A stretch of 64,000 nucleotides of DNA from CALKHT01 sp964511575 (GCA_964511575.1 CAZEFM010000006.1:18071-82070); one strand, 5' to 3'. Shown: positions 1 through 9,506, counted from the stretch's first letter. Translations and numbers: made by a program. The notes: a model not told the origin generated them from the letters alone.

Positions 1-37
1 CGTAGAACTCATGGGGGGCGAGCAGAAGCACTCTCAT
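1..37 (-). CDS. N-terminus of a family 4-type glycosyltransferase, cut by the window edge
   Basis: Read on the minus strand, an ATG at 37 opens a frame that reads MRVLLLAPHEFY before the window ends. This is the usual start of family 4 glycosyltransferases (a first Rossmann strand followed by APH-x-F). Its ATG overlaps the TGA of the upstream GlpD-like gene by four bases (ATGA), the same coupling used throughout this operon. It is therefore very likely a real gene and the next member of the polysaccharide cluster. Only twelve residues are visible, so the family call rests on the start motif and the context. Confidence 0.5.
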   Translation of the reverse strand, partial: MRVLLLAPHEFY

Positions 38-1572
38 CGATCCACCTCCAGATCAGCAGCGACGGGAGTTGAGAAAGGACGCAGAGCATGCTGCAAACGT
101 GCGAGTTCCACCTCGCATCGCGACGCTTCCCACTGAAGAAGCGGTGCGATGTGGCGACCGAGTTCCATCGCCTGCGATGCGGTGCCGTGCCAGTAACCGC
201 GCCGAAGAATGAGGTCATCCAAATGCACAACGGCTTCCTCGCGTGCAATCTGAGTAAGAAGCGCGACGGAGCATGGATCGTCGACAGACGTGACACAATC
301 CGTCCACGAAGCGCGGAGGCCGATCTCCGGCCGATGAAGCGATCGATACGGCGGCAGTCGACGATGCTGGCGCGCGTACAGCCGGGTAAGTGCCTGTTCG
401 GCAACGCGCCGTGCGGTGGTGAACTTCACACCCGCAACGGTGATGAGGCCGCGCGGTCCGCCGATCGTGGCGTGATCGATGATGCGCGGTTGCGAGGTCG
501 GGGTGGCGCTGCCCGGTGCCTTGGCGGGGAGCAATCCCGCGCAAACGACACGTACATCGTCAAGGCTCGCATGCAGGGCAGGGATGGCAGCGTTCAGATC
601 GTTGATGAACATCTGCATCTGATCAAGCGTGGGATTTGCGATGGTCTCGTCGCCAACGTGTGGCGCGTGGTACGTTCCAGCGAGAATGGATCCGTGCCAC
701 GGCACAAGAAAGTAGGTGCGTGCTGCGGGTGTTCGCGGTGCGACCGCAAGCGCTGCATCGGAGAGCGGCCGGCGGTCGATCAGGAGGTTGAACGCCATGG
801 CGGGAGGAGCGAGAGTTGACGGCGAGCGGTGCAACGCGGCAGCGACCTCTCCACACCAGGGGCCCGCGCAGTTCACGACGGCCGGAGCGTTGAAGGTGAA
901 AGTGCCTCCTGTCACCGTGTCCACGGCCTGCACGCCGGCAACGCGCCCATCATTCGTCACCAAGTCGATGACTTCGGCATAGTTCAGCACGGTTGCCCCC
1001 GCAGCACACGCCCACCGAAGCATTTCCATGAGCACACGCTCGGAACTGGGCATGACAGCGTCATACCAAAGCGCGCCCCCACGGAGCCCGCGACGGTCCA
1101 CCGCAGTGAAACGTGCGATCGTTGCCTCGGGCGTGAGCAGTTCGCCCGATGGTAGATGCAACGATGCGACGATCTGCTGATTGCGATCGACGGACAGTAT
1201 GTCGTTGAGTTGCAATGCCGTCTTCATTACCGAAGGGCGGCGTAGCCCCGAACCGTACAGGGGCATCAGGCATGCGAGCGGTCGCACGAGGTCAGGAAAG
1301 TGTTGCATGAACCAGTGTCGTTCGGCAACCGAGGCGCGGTGGCGACGCAGGTCGAACGACTGCAGGTATCGCAATCCGCCGTGCAGAATGCGCAGGCTGT
1401 TGAATGTTGTGGCGCTGCCGAAATCGTGTCGTTCAAGAAGCAAAGGGCGCAAACCGCGTCTTGCCGCCTCCAGTGCCACAGCCGCACCGTGAATGCCGCC
1501 ACCGATCACGATGACCGCGTGTTCACGTTGCGAGGCAGCGTCGGGATCGCGATGGAGCATGCTTTCGTTCAT
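34..1572 (-). CDS. FAD-dependent glycerol-3-phosphate dehydrogenase-like oxidoreductase
   Basis: The 512-residue protein has an N-terminal FAD-binding Rossmann motif (GGGIHG at residues 24-29). It is followed by the SLRILHGGLRYLQ block typical of GlpD-type enzymes, and the length matches the family. GlpD oxidises glycerol-3-phosphate to dihydroxyacetone phosphate and passes electrons to quinone at the membrane. Its ATG overlaps the stop of the preceding amidohydrolase-like gene by four bases, so the two are translationally coupled. In a polysaccharide operon it may act on glycerol phosphate used as a glycan substituent, or on another hydroxyacid or sugar phosphate. The fold is confident; the exact substrate is inference. 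Confidence 0.75.
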   Translation of the reverse strand: MNESMLHRDPDAASQREHAVIVIGGGIHGAAVALEAARRGLRPLLLERHDFGSATTFNSLRILHGGLRYLQSFDLRRHRASVAERHWFMQHFPDLVRPLACLMPLYGSGLRRPSVMKTALQLNDILSVDRNQQIVASLHLPSGELLTPEATIARFTAVDRRGLRGGALWYDAVMPSSERVLMEMLRWACAAGATVLNYAEVIDLVTNDGRVAGVQAVDTVTGGTFTFNAPAVVNCAGPWCGEVAAALHRSPSTLAPPAMAFNLLIDRRPLSDAALAVAPRTPAARTYFLVPWHGSILAGTYHAPHVGDETIANPTLDQMQMFINDLNAAIPALHASLDDVRVVCAGLLPAKAPGSATPTSQPRIIDHATIGGPRGLITVAGVKFTTARRVAEQALTRLYARQHRRLPPYRSLHRPEIGLRASWTDCVTSVDDPCSVALLTQIAREEAVVHLDDLILRRGYWHGTASQAMELGRHIAPLLQWEASRCEVELARLQHALRPFSTPVAADLEVDR

Positions 1573-2441
1573 GATCGCACACGCGCATTGATGTCCATAC
1601 AGGTACAGGCAGCGAAGGAAACTTCACGTTTATTGCGGTGAAGGCGAATCGCCATGTTGGACCGGGCGAGTTCCCACCATGATCCACGGCATCCGAAGAT
1701 GCGCGGCTGGGACCACAACCCGGCCCGCATCGTCTGCAGAATCGCGGCGGGACTGTTGAATGGCTCCTCCATCTCCAGCACGAAACCGTACCTCCCTGCT
1801 CGCGTCTGATGCCACGCCAGTCGAAGGGGATCACTGCCTGGCAGCACCGCGATGCCGCGCCGGCGTGCGTGGCGGAGCAAAGTCGGTTCACGCGATGCCT
1901 GCGGACGGTTGCCATTGTCGCCGACGTGAATGTGCTGCGCCCATGAAGAATTGAGAATTGCCTTCACTTTCCTTCCGCGCGCGCCCCACCATTTACCAAA
2001 GCCCCAGGGGAGCACCGTGATGGCATCGCACGCGGCAACGCTAGTCAGCACCGCTTCGATTGGCGCACCATCGGGAAACGCCCGATCGCACGCCAGCGCC
2101 AGCACCTCCAGCCCCTCAGCGGTGATGATCTGTCGTCCGGCGACAAGCAGGAGTGTCGGTTGATTGTTGCAACAGGCGATGAGGACACGCGGGTCATCGG
2201 TGAGTTCTGTGCGCCATGGCGAGGTGCTGTCGAGCAGTGTGCCGTTGGCGAAGCCGTGGAATGCATGATGCCAGGCACATTCGGCGAGAAGCAGGCACCC
2301 GGGTGTGTTCCTCGGCAGGCCGAGTCGACCGGCCGCGTCGGCGAAATTGTGCTTCGCCGCGTCGAGAAAGACCGCCGGGTTGTAGCAGGGGTGAAAGTGG
2401 ACGTGTGCGTCCACCAACATGGCCGATGCGTCAACGGGCAA
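1569..2441 (-). CDS. Amidohydrolase-like (metal-dependent TIM-barrel) protein of unknown substrate
   Basis: The 290-residue frame opens with a DAHVHFHP motif, the HxH metal-binding motif that ends strand 1 of amidohydrolase and PHP-type TIM barrels. A late GSDPLR motif fits the aspartate that follows strand 8. The TTG start at 2441 has an AGGAG sequence about nine bases upstream; an in-frame ATG at 2420 is the alternative and would give 283 residues. The gene overlaps the YdjM-like gene by about 11 bases and the GlpD-like gene by four. I do not recognise a specific family. A hydrolytic role on a sugar or lipid intermediate is a guess from context. Confidence 0.5.
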   Translation of the reverse strand: MPVDASAMLVDAHVHFHPCYNPAVFLDAAKHNFADAAGRLGLPRNTPGCLLLAECAWHHAFHGFANGTLLDSTSPWRTELTDDPRVLIACCNNQPTLLLVAGRQIITAEGLEVLALACDRAFPDGAPIEAVLTSVAACDAITVLPWGFGKWWGARGRKVKAILNSSWAQHIHVGDNGNRPQASREPTLLRHARRRGIAVLPGSDPLRLAWHQTRAGRYGFVLEMEEPFNSPAAILQTMRAGLWSQPRIFGCRGSWWELARSNMAIRLHRNKREVSFAACTCMDINARVRS

Positions 2442-3021
2442 GGTGATGGTCTCCTGTAAGCGTGCGTGAGTCGCGCGGTGTGGCGTGGTGTCGATGGTTG
2501 CGACGCCGCGCGAGGTGAACGATGCGCCACAGGAGCAGCACGAAGAGGCATTCGGTGGCGATTGTCAGGGCGTGGTCCAGCCATGCGGCAGGCGACGAGT
2601 GCCGCACGCCCGCAAAGATCGGCCACGGCGACGCGATGCGTGTCTTCGTGAAGGGCCAACCCAGCATCACACCGCGTCCGAATGTCATCGCATCCAACAC
2701 CACGTGGGACGTGTAGCAGGCGAATGCGACGCTCCACATCCGCGCCATGGACACGCGTTGCATGAGGAAGGACAGGATGAGTGCGATTGGCACCGCGAGG
2801 AGTGCGCCCATGATGATGCTGTGGGTTGGGCCTCCGTGATCGACGAATGGCCCCGAACCGAACAGCAGACCGAGGAGAATGTCCAGATCGGGCGCAACCA
2901 ATGTGAAAAGAAGGATCACAAGCACGCACGCGCGCCGGTACATCGACAGAGGCCGTACCTGTTCGCGGACGCTGGGCCAGACCAGCAGCAACACGCCACC
3001 GTGGGCGATGGGAGAGGGCAT
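2431..3021 (-). CDS. YdjM-like membrane-bound metal-dependent hydrolase
   Basis: The 196-residue protein starts MPSPIAHGG, with an early His, then APDLDILLG and HGGPTHSI, and later SHVVLDAMT. This spacing of His and Asp residues between hydrophobic helices is the signature of the YdjM/DUF457 family of integral-membrane, putatively zinc-dependent hydrolases. About four membrane segments are visible, and the C-terminus is basic. A GAGGA ribosome-binding site lies about eight bases before the ATG. Biochemical roles in this family are mostly unknown. Its place in the operon suggests envelope lipid or glycolipid processing, which is inference. Confidence 0.65.
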   Translation of the reverse strand: MPSPIAHGGVLLLVWPSVREQVRPLSMYRRACVLVILLFTLVAPDLDILLGLLFGSGPFVDHGGPTHSIIMGALLAVPIALILSFLMQRVSMARMWSVAFACYTSHVVLDAMTFGRGVMLGWPFTKTRIASPWPIFAGVRHSSPAAWLDHALTIATECLFVLLLWRIVHLARRRNHRHHATPRDSRTLTGDHHLAR

Positions 3022-3039
3022 GGCGCTGTCCTCGTTACG

Positions 3040-5106
3040 TCATCGGGCGATGCGGTAGATGTCCGAACGGTCCTGATGCTCCTCGCCGTCGGGTGGCGGC
3101 GCACCAAACGCGGTGGCGGCCGCGATCCAGCGAATCTTGTACGGCTTACGGTCCTGTGCCTCGTGGTAGATGCGCACCAGCAGTTCGGAGATCACACCGA
3201 TCATCACGAACATCACCGCCATGAGGAACGTCATCATGGCGAACAACACCAGTACGTTGTTGTTCAGACTCACGGGTGAGCCGTGTTCCGTCCAGATGTT
3301 GTACTTCTGCAGGATGGCGATGCCGAGCGTTGCGAGCGAGAGAACAAGTGTGAGCATCGCGGCTTTGCCGAAGAAGTAGAGCGGTTTGGTGAGGTAGTCG
3401 CCCAGGAACTTTACGGTCATGAGGTCGAGCAGCACCTTGATGGTTCGTTTCAGGCCGTATTTGCTCGTTCCCGCGACGCGGGGTCGGTGATTGACGACCT
3501 GTTCGGTGATGCGCGCCCCGCGCCACTTGCAGATGGCGGGCAAGAAACGATGCATCTCGCCATAGAGCCGCACATCCTCGAGCACCTCCCGGCGGTACGC
3601 TTTCATCGAGCAGCCGAAGTCGTGGATCTCCCGCGTCCAGGTCAGCCGCCGAATCAGTCGGTTCGCCAAAATGGATGGCAGGCGTCGACTCAGCAGCTTG
3701 TCCTGGCGGTTCTTTCGCCAACCGCTGACGATGTCGTAACCCGGCGGTTCGTCGAGTTTGCGAACAAGTGCGGGGATGTCGTGCGGATCATTCTGTCGAT
3801 CGCCATCCATCGGGACGATCACCTTGCCACGCGCGTGGGCGAACCCCGCAGCCATTGCGGCCGTCTGGCCGAAGTTCTTCATGAATGCGATCAATGTGAC
3901 GCGCGGGTCATCACTTGCGGCATCCTGCAACAGGGCGATGGTGTCATCGTTGCTGCCGTCATCGATGAATAGAATCTCGTAACGCCGATCAACATCCTGA
4001 CTCACGATTTCCGCAAGTTCGTGGTAGAGGTCGACGATGTTCTCCTGCTCGTTGTAGAGCGGAACGACGATGGAAACATCGGGTGTGGTTGCGTCGTTCA
4101 TTCGCAGAGGATTGGTGTTCATGGTTGTTTGGCGGAATGAGGTCGAAGGTATGGCGAACAGTCCGGGGCGCATGGTGCGGCGCACCTGATGGGCGACGGT
4201 GTGGCCCGTTCGATGCAGTCGGCGCGTGGTGGCGGCTTTGCCACGGATGAGGCAGTTCCATTGGTATTGCCGAAGAAAACGTTGAAAGGCCGGATCGTCA
4301 TAGCGCCGCAGGCGACGAAGCATGCTTCGCACATAGCCCCACCACATGGCGACGCCGCCGACGATGAATGGGGGCCGCGTCATACGGAACACGGCACTGG
4401 CGGTCATGTATGGCAGCGATGTGCCCATGAAGTATTGGCCGTAGCCGTGCCGCATGCGTCCGGTGAGTATGCCGCGCTGGCTGGACCCCATCGGGCGCAG
4501 GTGAATGAAGCGCAACGCGGGTTCGTCCCAACTGCAGGCGATCCATCCCAGCATGCGGCAGCGATGACAGTCGATGCCGTCCCACATCACTTCACGTACG
4601 AAGCCGCCGATCTGCTCGAAGCACTCGCGGCGATAGAACTTGCTCATGCCGACGGACATTTCATCGCCGCACGCCTCGCTGATGAGTTCGCCGTTTGCTG
4701 CGACAAAGTAAGGCTTGCCGCTGCAGGTGCCGATGCGAGGGTTGGCACGCATTCGGCGCATCAGCGTTTCGAAGTAACGCGGGGGAAGGTCCAGATCGAG
4801 GTCGAGCTTGCAAAGGTAGTCGAACGCATCGAGATCGATCGTGTCCAGCCCCGTGTAGAACGCATCAATGACGCCGGGCCCGACGTTGCGTTGTGGTGAG
4901 GATGTTCGCCGGATGACACGGATGAAATCGTAACGATGTTCAAAGTCGGCGAGAATTAGGGGCGTTGCATCGGTCGACCCGTCATCCACGATGACCCACA
5001 ACGCTGGTCGAACCGATTGCGCAACGACGCTTTCGAGTGTTCGCCGCGCGTAGGCGGCTTCGTCTCGACAGGGACTGATCAGGCAGTAGCGATCCTTGCG
5101 TGTCAC
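3040..5106 (-). CDS. Double family 2 glycosyltransferase (GT2-GT2 fusion) with C-terminal membrane segments
   Basis: I start this gene at GTG 5106, which overlaps the TGA of the upstream glycosyltransferase as GTGA and gives 688 residues. A longer frame begins at 5184 but adds only a low-complexity basic leader. Residues about 1-310 are a family 2 glycosyltransferase (VIVDDGSTD near residue 45, LDLDLDLP as the DxD region). A second complete domain begins near residue 329 (MNTNPL). It has VVPLYNEQEN, FIDDGSNDDT, PMDGDRQND and two C-terminal membrane helices, the layout of DPM1/ArnC-type polyprenyl-phosphate glycosyltransferases. A lipid-linked sugar could be made by the second domain and used by the first. 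Two genes merged by loss of a stop, or a sequencing error at the junction, cannot be excluded. Confidence 0.75.
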   Translation of the reverse strand: MTRKDRYCLISPCRDEAAYARRTLESVVAQSVRPALWVIVDDGSTDATPLILADFEHRYDFIRVIRRTSSPQRNVGPGVIDAFYTGLDTIDLDAFDYLCKLDLDLDLPPRYFETLMRRMRANPRIGTCSGKPYFVAANGELISEACGDEMSVGMSKFYRRECFEQIGGFVREVMWDGIDCHRCRMLGWIACSWDEPALRFIHLRPMGSSQRGILTGRMRHGYGQYFMGTSLPYMTASAVFRMTRPPFIVGGVAMWWGYVRSMLRRLRRYDDPAFQRFLRQYQWNCLIRGKAATTRRLHRTGHTVAHQVRRTMRPGLFAIPSTSFRQTTMNTNPLRMNDATTPDVSIVVPLYNEQENIVDLYHELAEIVSQDVDRRYEILFIDDGSNDDTIALLQDAASDDPRVTLIAFMKNFGQTAAMAAGFAHARGKVIVPMDGDRQNDPHDIPALVRKLDEPPGYDIVSGWRKNRQDKLLSRRLPSILANRLIRRLTWTREIHDFGCSMKAYRREVLEDVRLYGEMHRFLPAICKWRGARITEQVVNHRPRVAGTSKYGLKRTIKVLLDLMTVKFLGDYLTKPLYFFGKAAMLTLVLSLATLGIAILQKYNIWTEHGSPVSLNNNVLVLFAMMTFLMAVMFVMIGVISELLVRIYHEAQDRKPYKIRWIAAATAFGAPPPDGEEHQDRSDIYRIAR

Positions 5107-6386
5107 CGGGCGTACTCGGGGATGGACCTTGGCTGGATGTCGGGTGCGACCGTTTGGCTGCGGGACGACTCGGGCGCGGGACAACTGTTCCGCGATGCGG
5201 TCAGGATTTGCAATAACCGTGCCGCTTCGTGCCGGACGTTGTAGTGCTGTTCCACGTGACGGCGCCCGGCCTGTCCGAAACGGGTTCGCGTTTCGGGATC
5301 ATCCAGCAGATTGGTGATGCGTTCCGCGAGGCTGACGGCGTCCCCGGGTGCGACGGTGAAGCCGTTGACGCGATCCTCCACCAGTTCACCCACGCCGGCA
5401 ATACGTGTGGCGACGACGGGCACACCCGCGGCGAGCGCTTCCATCAGCACGACGGGCACGCCCTCGGCAAAGCTGGCCATGACAAACACATCCGTCTGCG
5501 AAAGGTGTTCGCGCACCTGGTCCTGTGAGCGGTAGCCAACGAAGCGAACGTGCCCGGCGAGGCCGATATCGCGCGTCTGCTTCTCAAGCGCCGACCGGTC
5601 AGGCCCATCGCCCACGACGGTCAGTTCCACATCGGGATGGCGTATCCGCACGGTTCGCAACGCATCGAGCAGAACGGGCAACCCCTTCACCGCGGCGAGG
5701 CGACCAACGAAAAGCAGGTGTCGACCGGGGCCGCGATGTTTGACAGGGTTGTAACGTGTGGGGTCCACGCCGCAATGCACAATGTTCAGTCGCTCCCACG
5801 TGTCGGGTGGAGCAAAAATCATGGCCTGGCTTCGGCAGAAATGACTGATGCAGCAGACGAAGCGGGCACGACGAATCTTTTCGTCGATGCGCCAGCGCAT
5901 CGGTTCGAAGAAGATGGCGGGGCCGTGCATCGTGAAGCTGAACGGCACGCCGCTCAGGTGGGAAGCGAGCATGGCGACGGAGCAACTTGAGTTCGCGAAG
6001 TGGTTGTGCAGGTGGTCGATCGCACGATTGGTCAACTCCCGCGCGAGGATCGCAGCCTCGGTGAAGTAGAAAAGCTGGTAGAGCATCCCGCGCCAGCCCG
6101 GGGGGCTTGTCCGAATCGCCAACGCAAGTGCCCCGAAGTAACGGGCGGGATGTCGCAGCAGGAAAGTCGCATGGCTGCGAAGCGCGGTGAAGAAGCGGGG
6201 CGGAAGAATGTAGAAGGTACAAGCGCGTTCCGTTTCCTGCTCCCGTCCGGTGGTTTCACGCGAGGCGGGGCGGCGGATGGCGAACGTCTGCACCTCGACG
6301 CCCAGATCACGCAGCGCGGCAACCTCACGCTGGATGAACGTGTCGGTCACACGGGGATATTCACCGGTCAGGTAGGCGATGCGCAT
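5103..6386 (-). CDS. Family 4 glycosyltransferase
   Basis: This 427-residue protein has the two-domain GT-B layout. The N-terminal half reads MRIAYLTGEYPRVTDTFIQRE and contains HNHFANSSC, which resembles sugar transferases of exopolysaccharide pathways. The C-terminal half has FVGRLAAVKGL and the E-x7-E motif in FAEGVPVVLMEALAAG, which binds the nucleotide sugar. It probably adds a sugar to a lipid-linked repeat unit at the cytoplasmic face. It overlaps the epimerase gene upstream by 19 bases and the double glycosyltransferase downstream by four. The donor and acceptor cannot be read from sequence. Confidence 0.85.
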   Translation of the reverse strand: MRIAYLTGEYPRVTDTFIQREVAALRDLGVEVQTFAIRRPASRETTGREQETERACTFYILPPRFFTALRSHATFLLRHPARYFGALALAIRTSPPGWRGMLYQLFYFTEAAILARELTNRAIDHLHNHFANSSCSVAMLASHLSGVPFSFTMHGPAIFFEPMRWRIDEKIRRARFVCCISHFCRSQAMIFAPPDTWERLNIVHCGVDPTRYNPVKHRGPGRHLLFVGRLAAVKGLPVLLDALRTVRIRHPDVELTVVGDGPDRSALEKQTRDIGLAGHVRFVGYRSQDQVREHLSQTDVFVMASFAEGVPVVLMEALAAGVPVVATRIAGVGELVEDRVNGFTVAPGDAVSLAERITNLLDDPETRTRFGQAGRRHVEQHYNVRHEAARLLQILTASRNSCPAPESSRSQTVAPDIQPRSIPEYAR

Positions 6387-7444
6387 GGGTTGGATGCCTC
6401 CTTGACGTGAGCGCGTGAAGTGGTGGCAGAATCGGTGGGCGCGGAAATGACGGGATTGACAACGGAACGGTCGAGTGCCGTCGTCAGGTTGTATCGGGGC
6501 GTGCAGCCGAGAACGCGTTTCATGCGTTCATTGGCGTAACGCAGGGGTTTGCATCGCGCGTGAAGACGTGCGGGGATGAGGACGCCGGGCAGTCGCGCGC
6601 GCCCGCTGAAAAGGAGTCGATTCGTCCAGTGGGCGGTGGCGGCGAGCAGTCGCATGCACGTCCAGTTGATGGGAATGATCCGTGGTCGCTGGGACGTGCG
6701 ACGCAGCAGCTCCTTCATGTAGCGACGTTGCGTGGGCGGGGCGTCGTCGACGAGGTTGATCGTTTGGCCGATGGCGCCGTCGCGTTCCACGGCGAGAACG
6801 ACGGCTTCGGCACAATGGTCGACGTAGATCAGCGGCAGGCGTGCCCATGCGCCGATTCGGATCCAGAAGTTGTCGCTGACCTGTGCGCCGAGGCGCGCGG
6901 TCCAGGTGTTGGCGCGGCCGTAGATCACGCCCGGCCGCAGGATGGTCACGGCGGCGTTGTGTTCATCGGCGAACTCACGGACAAGCTGTTCCTGCACCAG
7001 CTTCGTCTGAGTATAGGCGTCGCGGGAGGCATCGAGCGGCGCGAGCGGGCTGGATTCGTCGAGCGTGGCGTGGGTACGCAGGGCGAGATAGTCGTAGACG
7101 CTGAAGCTGCTGATCGCCACCAACCGTTTCACGCGTGCGGCCGCCATGGCGGTGAGGAGATTCTCCGTGGCGTTGACGGTGCCGCGAAACTGGGTATCGA
7201 AGTCGCCCGCCTTTGATGCCGCCAGATGCAGCACCGCATCAACACCGGCAACCATATCGACCAATCCACGCGGATCGCGCAGGTCGGCCCGGACGAGTTC
7301 GACATCGCGGTGGGTCTTCCACGGCAGGTCGTCGGCTGTGCCAGCAGGGCGCACCATCGCCCGTACGCGGTGCCCGCGCGCCAGCGCCTCCGTCACGACG
7401 TGACGGCCTAGAAAACCCGATGCGCCGGTGACGAGCAATCTCAT
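6368..7444 (-). CDS. NAD-dependent epimerase/dehydratase (extended SDR)
   Basis: Starting at ATG 7444 the protein has 358 residues and opens MRLLVTGASGFLGRHV, the GxxGxxG NAD-binding motif of extended short-chain dehydrogenases. The catalytic Ser (ISSFSVYD) and the Tyr-x3-Lys (YTQTK) are present. A longer upstream frame is arginine-rich and lies antisense-like over the next gene, so I reject it. The ATG overlaps the upstream Gfo/Idh stop as ATGA. Enzymes of this type interconvert or dehydrate nucleotide sugars, and here the product would feed the glycosyltransferases around it. The exact sugar is unknown. Confidence 0.8.
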   Translation of the reverse strand: MRLLVTGASGFLGRHVVTEALARGHRVRAMVRPAGTADDLPWKTHRDVELVRADLRDPRGLVDMVAGVDAVLHLAASKAGDFDTQFRGTVNATENLLTAMAAARVKRLVAISSFSVYDYLALRTHATLDESSPLAPLDASRDAYTQTKLVQEQLVREFADEHNAAVTILRPGVIYGRANTWTARLGAQVSDNFWIRIGAWARLPLIYVDHCAEAVVLAVERDGAIGQTINLVDDAPPTQRRYMKELLRRTSQRPRIIPINWTCMRLLAATAHWTNRLLFSGRARLPGVLIPARLHARCKPLRYANERMKRVLGCTPRYNLTTALDRSVVNPVISAPTDSATTSRAHVKEASNPCASPT

Positions 7445-8493
7445 GACACGCGGCCCTCCGCGACAAGCGCATCGATGAGACGGCTTGTTTGGTCCATGTC
7501 GTCGTATGTCACGGGCGGTTCCCCGCCACGCGCGAGCGCCGCGTATGTCCTGCGAAGGAATGTGTGCATGCCTTCGTAAGGCGTCGCCTGCAGGATCTTG
7601 CGACGGAAGTTGGCGACGCTCGCGCTGACCAGTTCGACCCCTCCGGCGAACTGGTTCAGCAGCGGCGACAACGGGCCGGGCCTGCGCGGCGTTTCGATCC
7701 GCAGCGCCGGCTGGAACAGATCGGCGTGCGCAGCACCACACGTGCCACGAACCGTCAACGTGAATTCATCCGGCTGCGTTTGCGATGTGAAGCGAATCCG
7801 CGCGTGAACATCTCCGCCAACCACGATCGCATCAAGGTCGTCGTACTTGAACATCGGATCACGGCTCTTGTTGCTCCAAAGCGCGGTGACACGATCCACA
7901 GATGGCAGGAAACGCAACGCGAGATACGCCAAATGCGGCAAAAACTCGTGCAAAACACCCGCGGGGAGTTGGTGGCTCGGGTGTGGCAGGTTGCGATCGC
8001 TATATCGGCTGCCGGCATGCAGCCCTAACGCCATACGCACATCCACCTCGCGTACCTCACCCAGCGCACCAGTCCCGACGAGTTCCTCGATGCGCTGCAC
8101 GGGTTCATTGAATCGGTAGTTGTGGTCCTCCACCAGTCGTTGTCCGGTGTGTTCAGCCGTGGCCCGAAGACGCTGGAACTCCGCATGGCTCGGCGTCACC
8201 GGTTTCTCAACAAGGACATGGCACCCGGCGTTCAGACAATCGGTCGCAAGCGATGCGTGGGTCTGCGGCGGCGTGAGAATATGCACCACATCTGGACGAA
8301 CCGTATCGAGCATTTCCCGATGGTTGGTGAACGGCTGCACCCCATCGTATTGCGATGCGGCAAATCGCGCGGAGGCACGTGAAAGGTCGCACACGCCAAC
8401 GATGCGTGCCAGCTTTTCACGCGCCACGCAGGCAAGGTGTTCGCGCGAAATCGCGCCGGTACCGATCACAGCGGTGGTGAGCGTTGCGGTCAT
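7441..8493 (-). CDS. Gfo/Idh/MocA-family oxidoreductase
   Basis: The 350-residue protein starts at ATG 8493 with VIGTGAISREHL, an NAD(P)-binding Rossmann motif. It has the EKPVT motif near residue 95, whose Lys is catalytic in the family, and a later HEFLPHLAYLALRF segment. It has no signal peptide, so it is cytosolic, unlike the Tat-exported relative at 47,790-49,130. Members in polysaccharide operons oxidise or reduce a nucleotide sugar, often to keto or amino sugars. Both ends overlap neighbours by four bases. The substrate is not predictable here. Confidence 0.8.
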   Translation of the reverse strand: MTATLTTAVIGTGAISREHLACVAREKLARIVGVCDLSRASARFAASQYDGVQPFTNHREMLDTVRPDVVHILTPPQTHASLATDCLNAGCHVLVEKPVTPSHAEFQRLRATAEHTGQRLVEDHNYRFNEPVQRIEELVGTGALGEVREVDVRMALGLHAGSRYSDRNLPHPSHQLPAGVLHEFLPHLAYLALRFLPSVDRVTALWSNKSRDPMFKYDDLDAIVVGGDVHARIRFTSQTQPDEFTLTVRGTCGAAHADLFQPALRIETPRRPGPLSPLLNQFAGGVELVSASVANFRRKILQATPYEGMHTFLRRTYAALARGGEPPVTYDDMDQTSRLIDALVAEGRVS

Positions 8494-9506
8494 GGGCAGC
8501 TCACCTCCGGTGCGGGTTTGTACTCGATGAGCCGGGCCGGTTGCCCGCGCATGCGATGGAGCAGGTAGCGAACCTGACCGATCGCCTGCGGGAACTTGGC
8601 GATCATGTTGAAGAAGGCGTAGAGAAGGGCGATGGGTAACGTGTCGCCGCGATGCAGGCATCGCCACATGATTCGAACTGCAAGCACGCCGTACAGCATC
8701 AACGCGAGCAAGCTCCAACCGCCGGTGCACGGCATGAGCAGCAGCGAGCAAGTTGGCAGAACCGCGCCCCAGAACCAGACGCTGCGCGATTCGCGCACCT
8801 TGTGTCGTTCGGGGGGGCGACCGTGCATCGCCGCACCTTCCGCATAGGCCCAGCCGCCTCGCATGCAACGGTTCCACCATTGGCTGAAGCGCATGATTGC
8901 CGCGTCGTGCAGGGTCATGTCATGGTCGATTCGATGAACTCGCCAACCCGATTGGCGCAATCGCACGCACAATTCGGGCTCTTCGCCGGCGATCAAGGAT
9001 GCGTTGAACCCGCCCACCGCCTGCAATGCCGCCACACGCATCATCGCATCTCCGTGGCAGTATCTCGCCTCACCGATCGGTGTGTCCCACTCCATATCCG
9101 CCAGGCGGTTGTAGATGGAGGCTTCGGGGTGGCGTTCCCGGCGTCGTCCCGATACCACGGCGAGGATTGCATCGGAGTCGAGCGTACGCTGCGCCGTCTC
9201 AATCCAGCCGGGCATCAACTCACAGTCGCCATCGAGAAACTGAACGTATGTCAGGCCGGGTGCGATGTGTGTGAGCTGCGCGAACCCGGCGTTTCTTCCA
9301 CGTGCCATGGTGAAGGGCGTGGACATATCGAGTTCGACAACATGCACATCAAACGAATGTGCCAGCGCGACGCTGCCATCGGTCGACCCTGAGTCGACAT
9401 ACACGACTGGTGTGTGGGGCGGAAGATGGCGACGCAGCGACATCAGGCAGCGGCGCAATCGCTCGCCCTCGTTGCGACCGATGGTGACCACGCCCAACCG
9501 CGTCAT
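8490..9506 (-). CDS. Family 2 glycosyltransferase with C-terminal membrane segments
   Basis: The 338-residue protein (ATG 9506) opens with VVTIGRNEGERL and has YVDSGSTDGS and FLDGDCEL, the nucleotide-sugar and DxD motifs of GT-A family 2 enzymes. GEEPELCVRLRQSGW is the acceptor-side motif. Two hydrophobic helices follow near residues 240-285 (LPTCSLLLMP and the next helix), so it is probably anchored to the inner membrane. Both junctions are ATGA overlaps. It should add one sugar of the repeat unit. Confidence 0.82.
   Translation of the reverse strand: MTRLGVVTIGRNEGERLRRCLMSLRRHLPPHTPVVYVDSGSTDGSVALAHSFDVHVVELDMSTPFTMARGRNAGFAQLTHIAPGLTYVQFLDGDCELMPGWIETAQRTLDSDAILAVVSGRRRERHPEASIYNRLADMEWDTPIGEARYCHGDAMMRVAALQAVGGFNASLIAGEEPELCVRLRQSGWRVHRIDHDMTLHDAAIMRFSQWWNRCMRGGWAYAEGAAMHGRPPERHKVRESRSVWFWGAVLPTCSLLLMPCTGGWSLLALMLYGVLAVRIMWRCLHRGDTLPIALLYAFFNMIAKFPQAIGQVRYLLHRMRGQPARLIEYKPAPEVSCP

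Noticed and set aside
6368..7741. A longer epimerase starting about 100 codons upstream
   Set aside because: The extra part is Arg-rich, lies over the Gfo/Idh gene and has no start context; the ATG at 7444 fits the Rossmann motif and the 4-base overlap.
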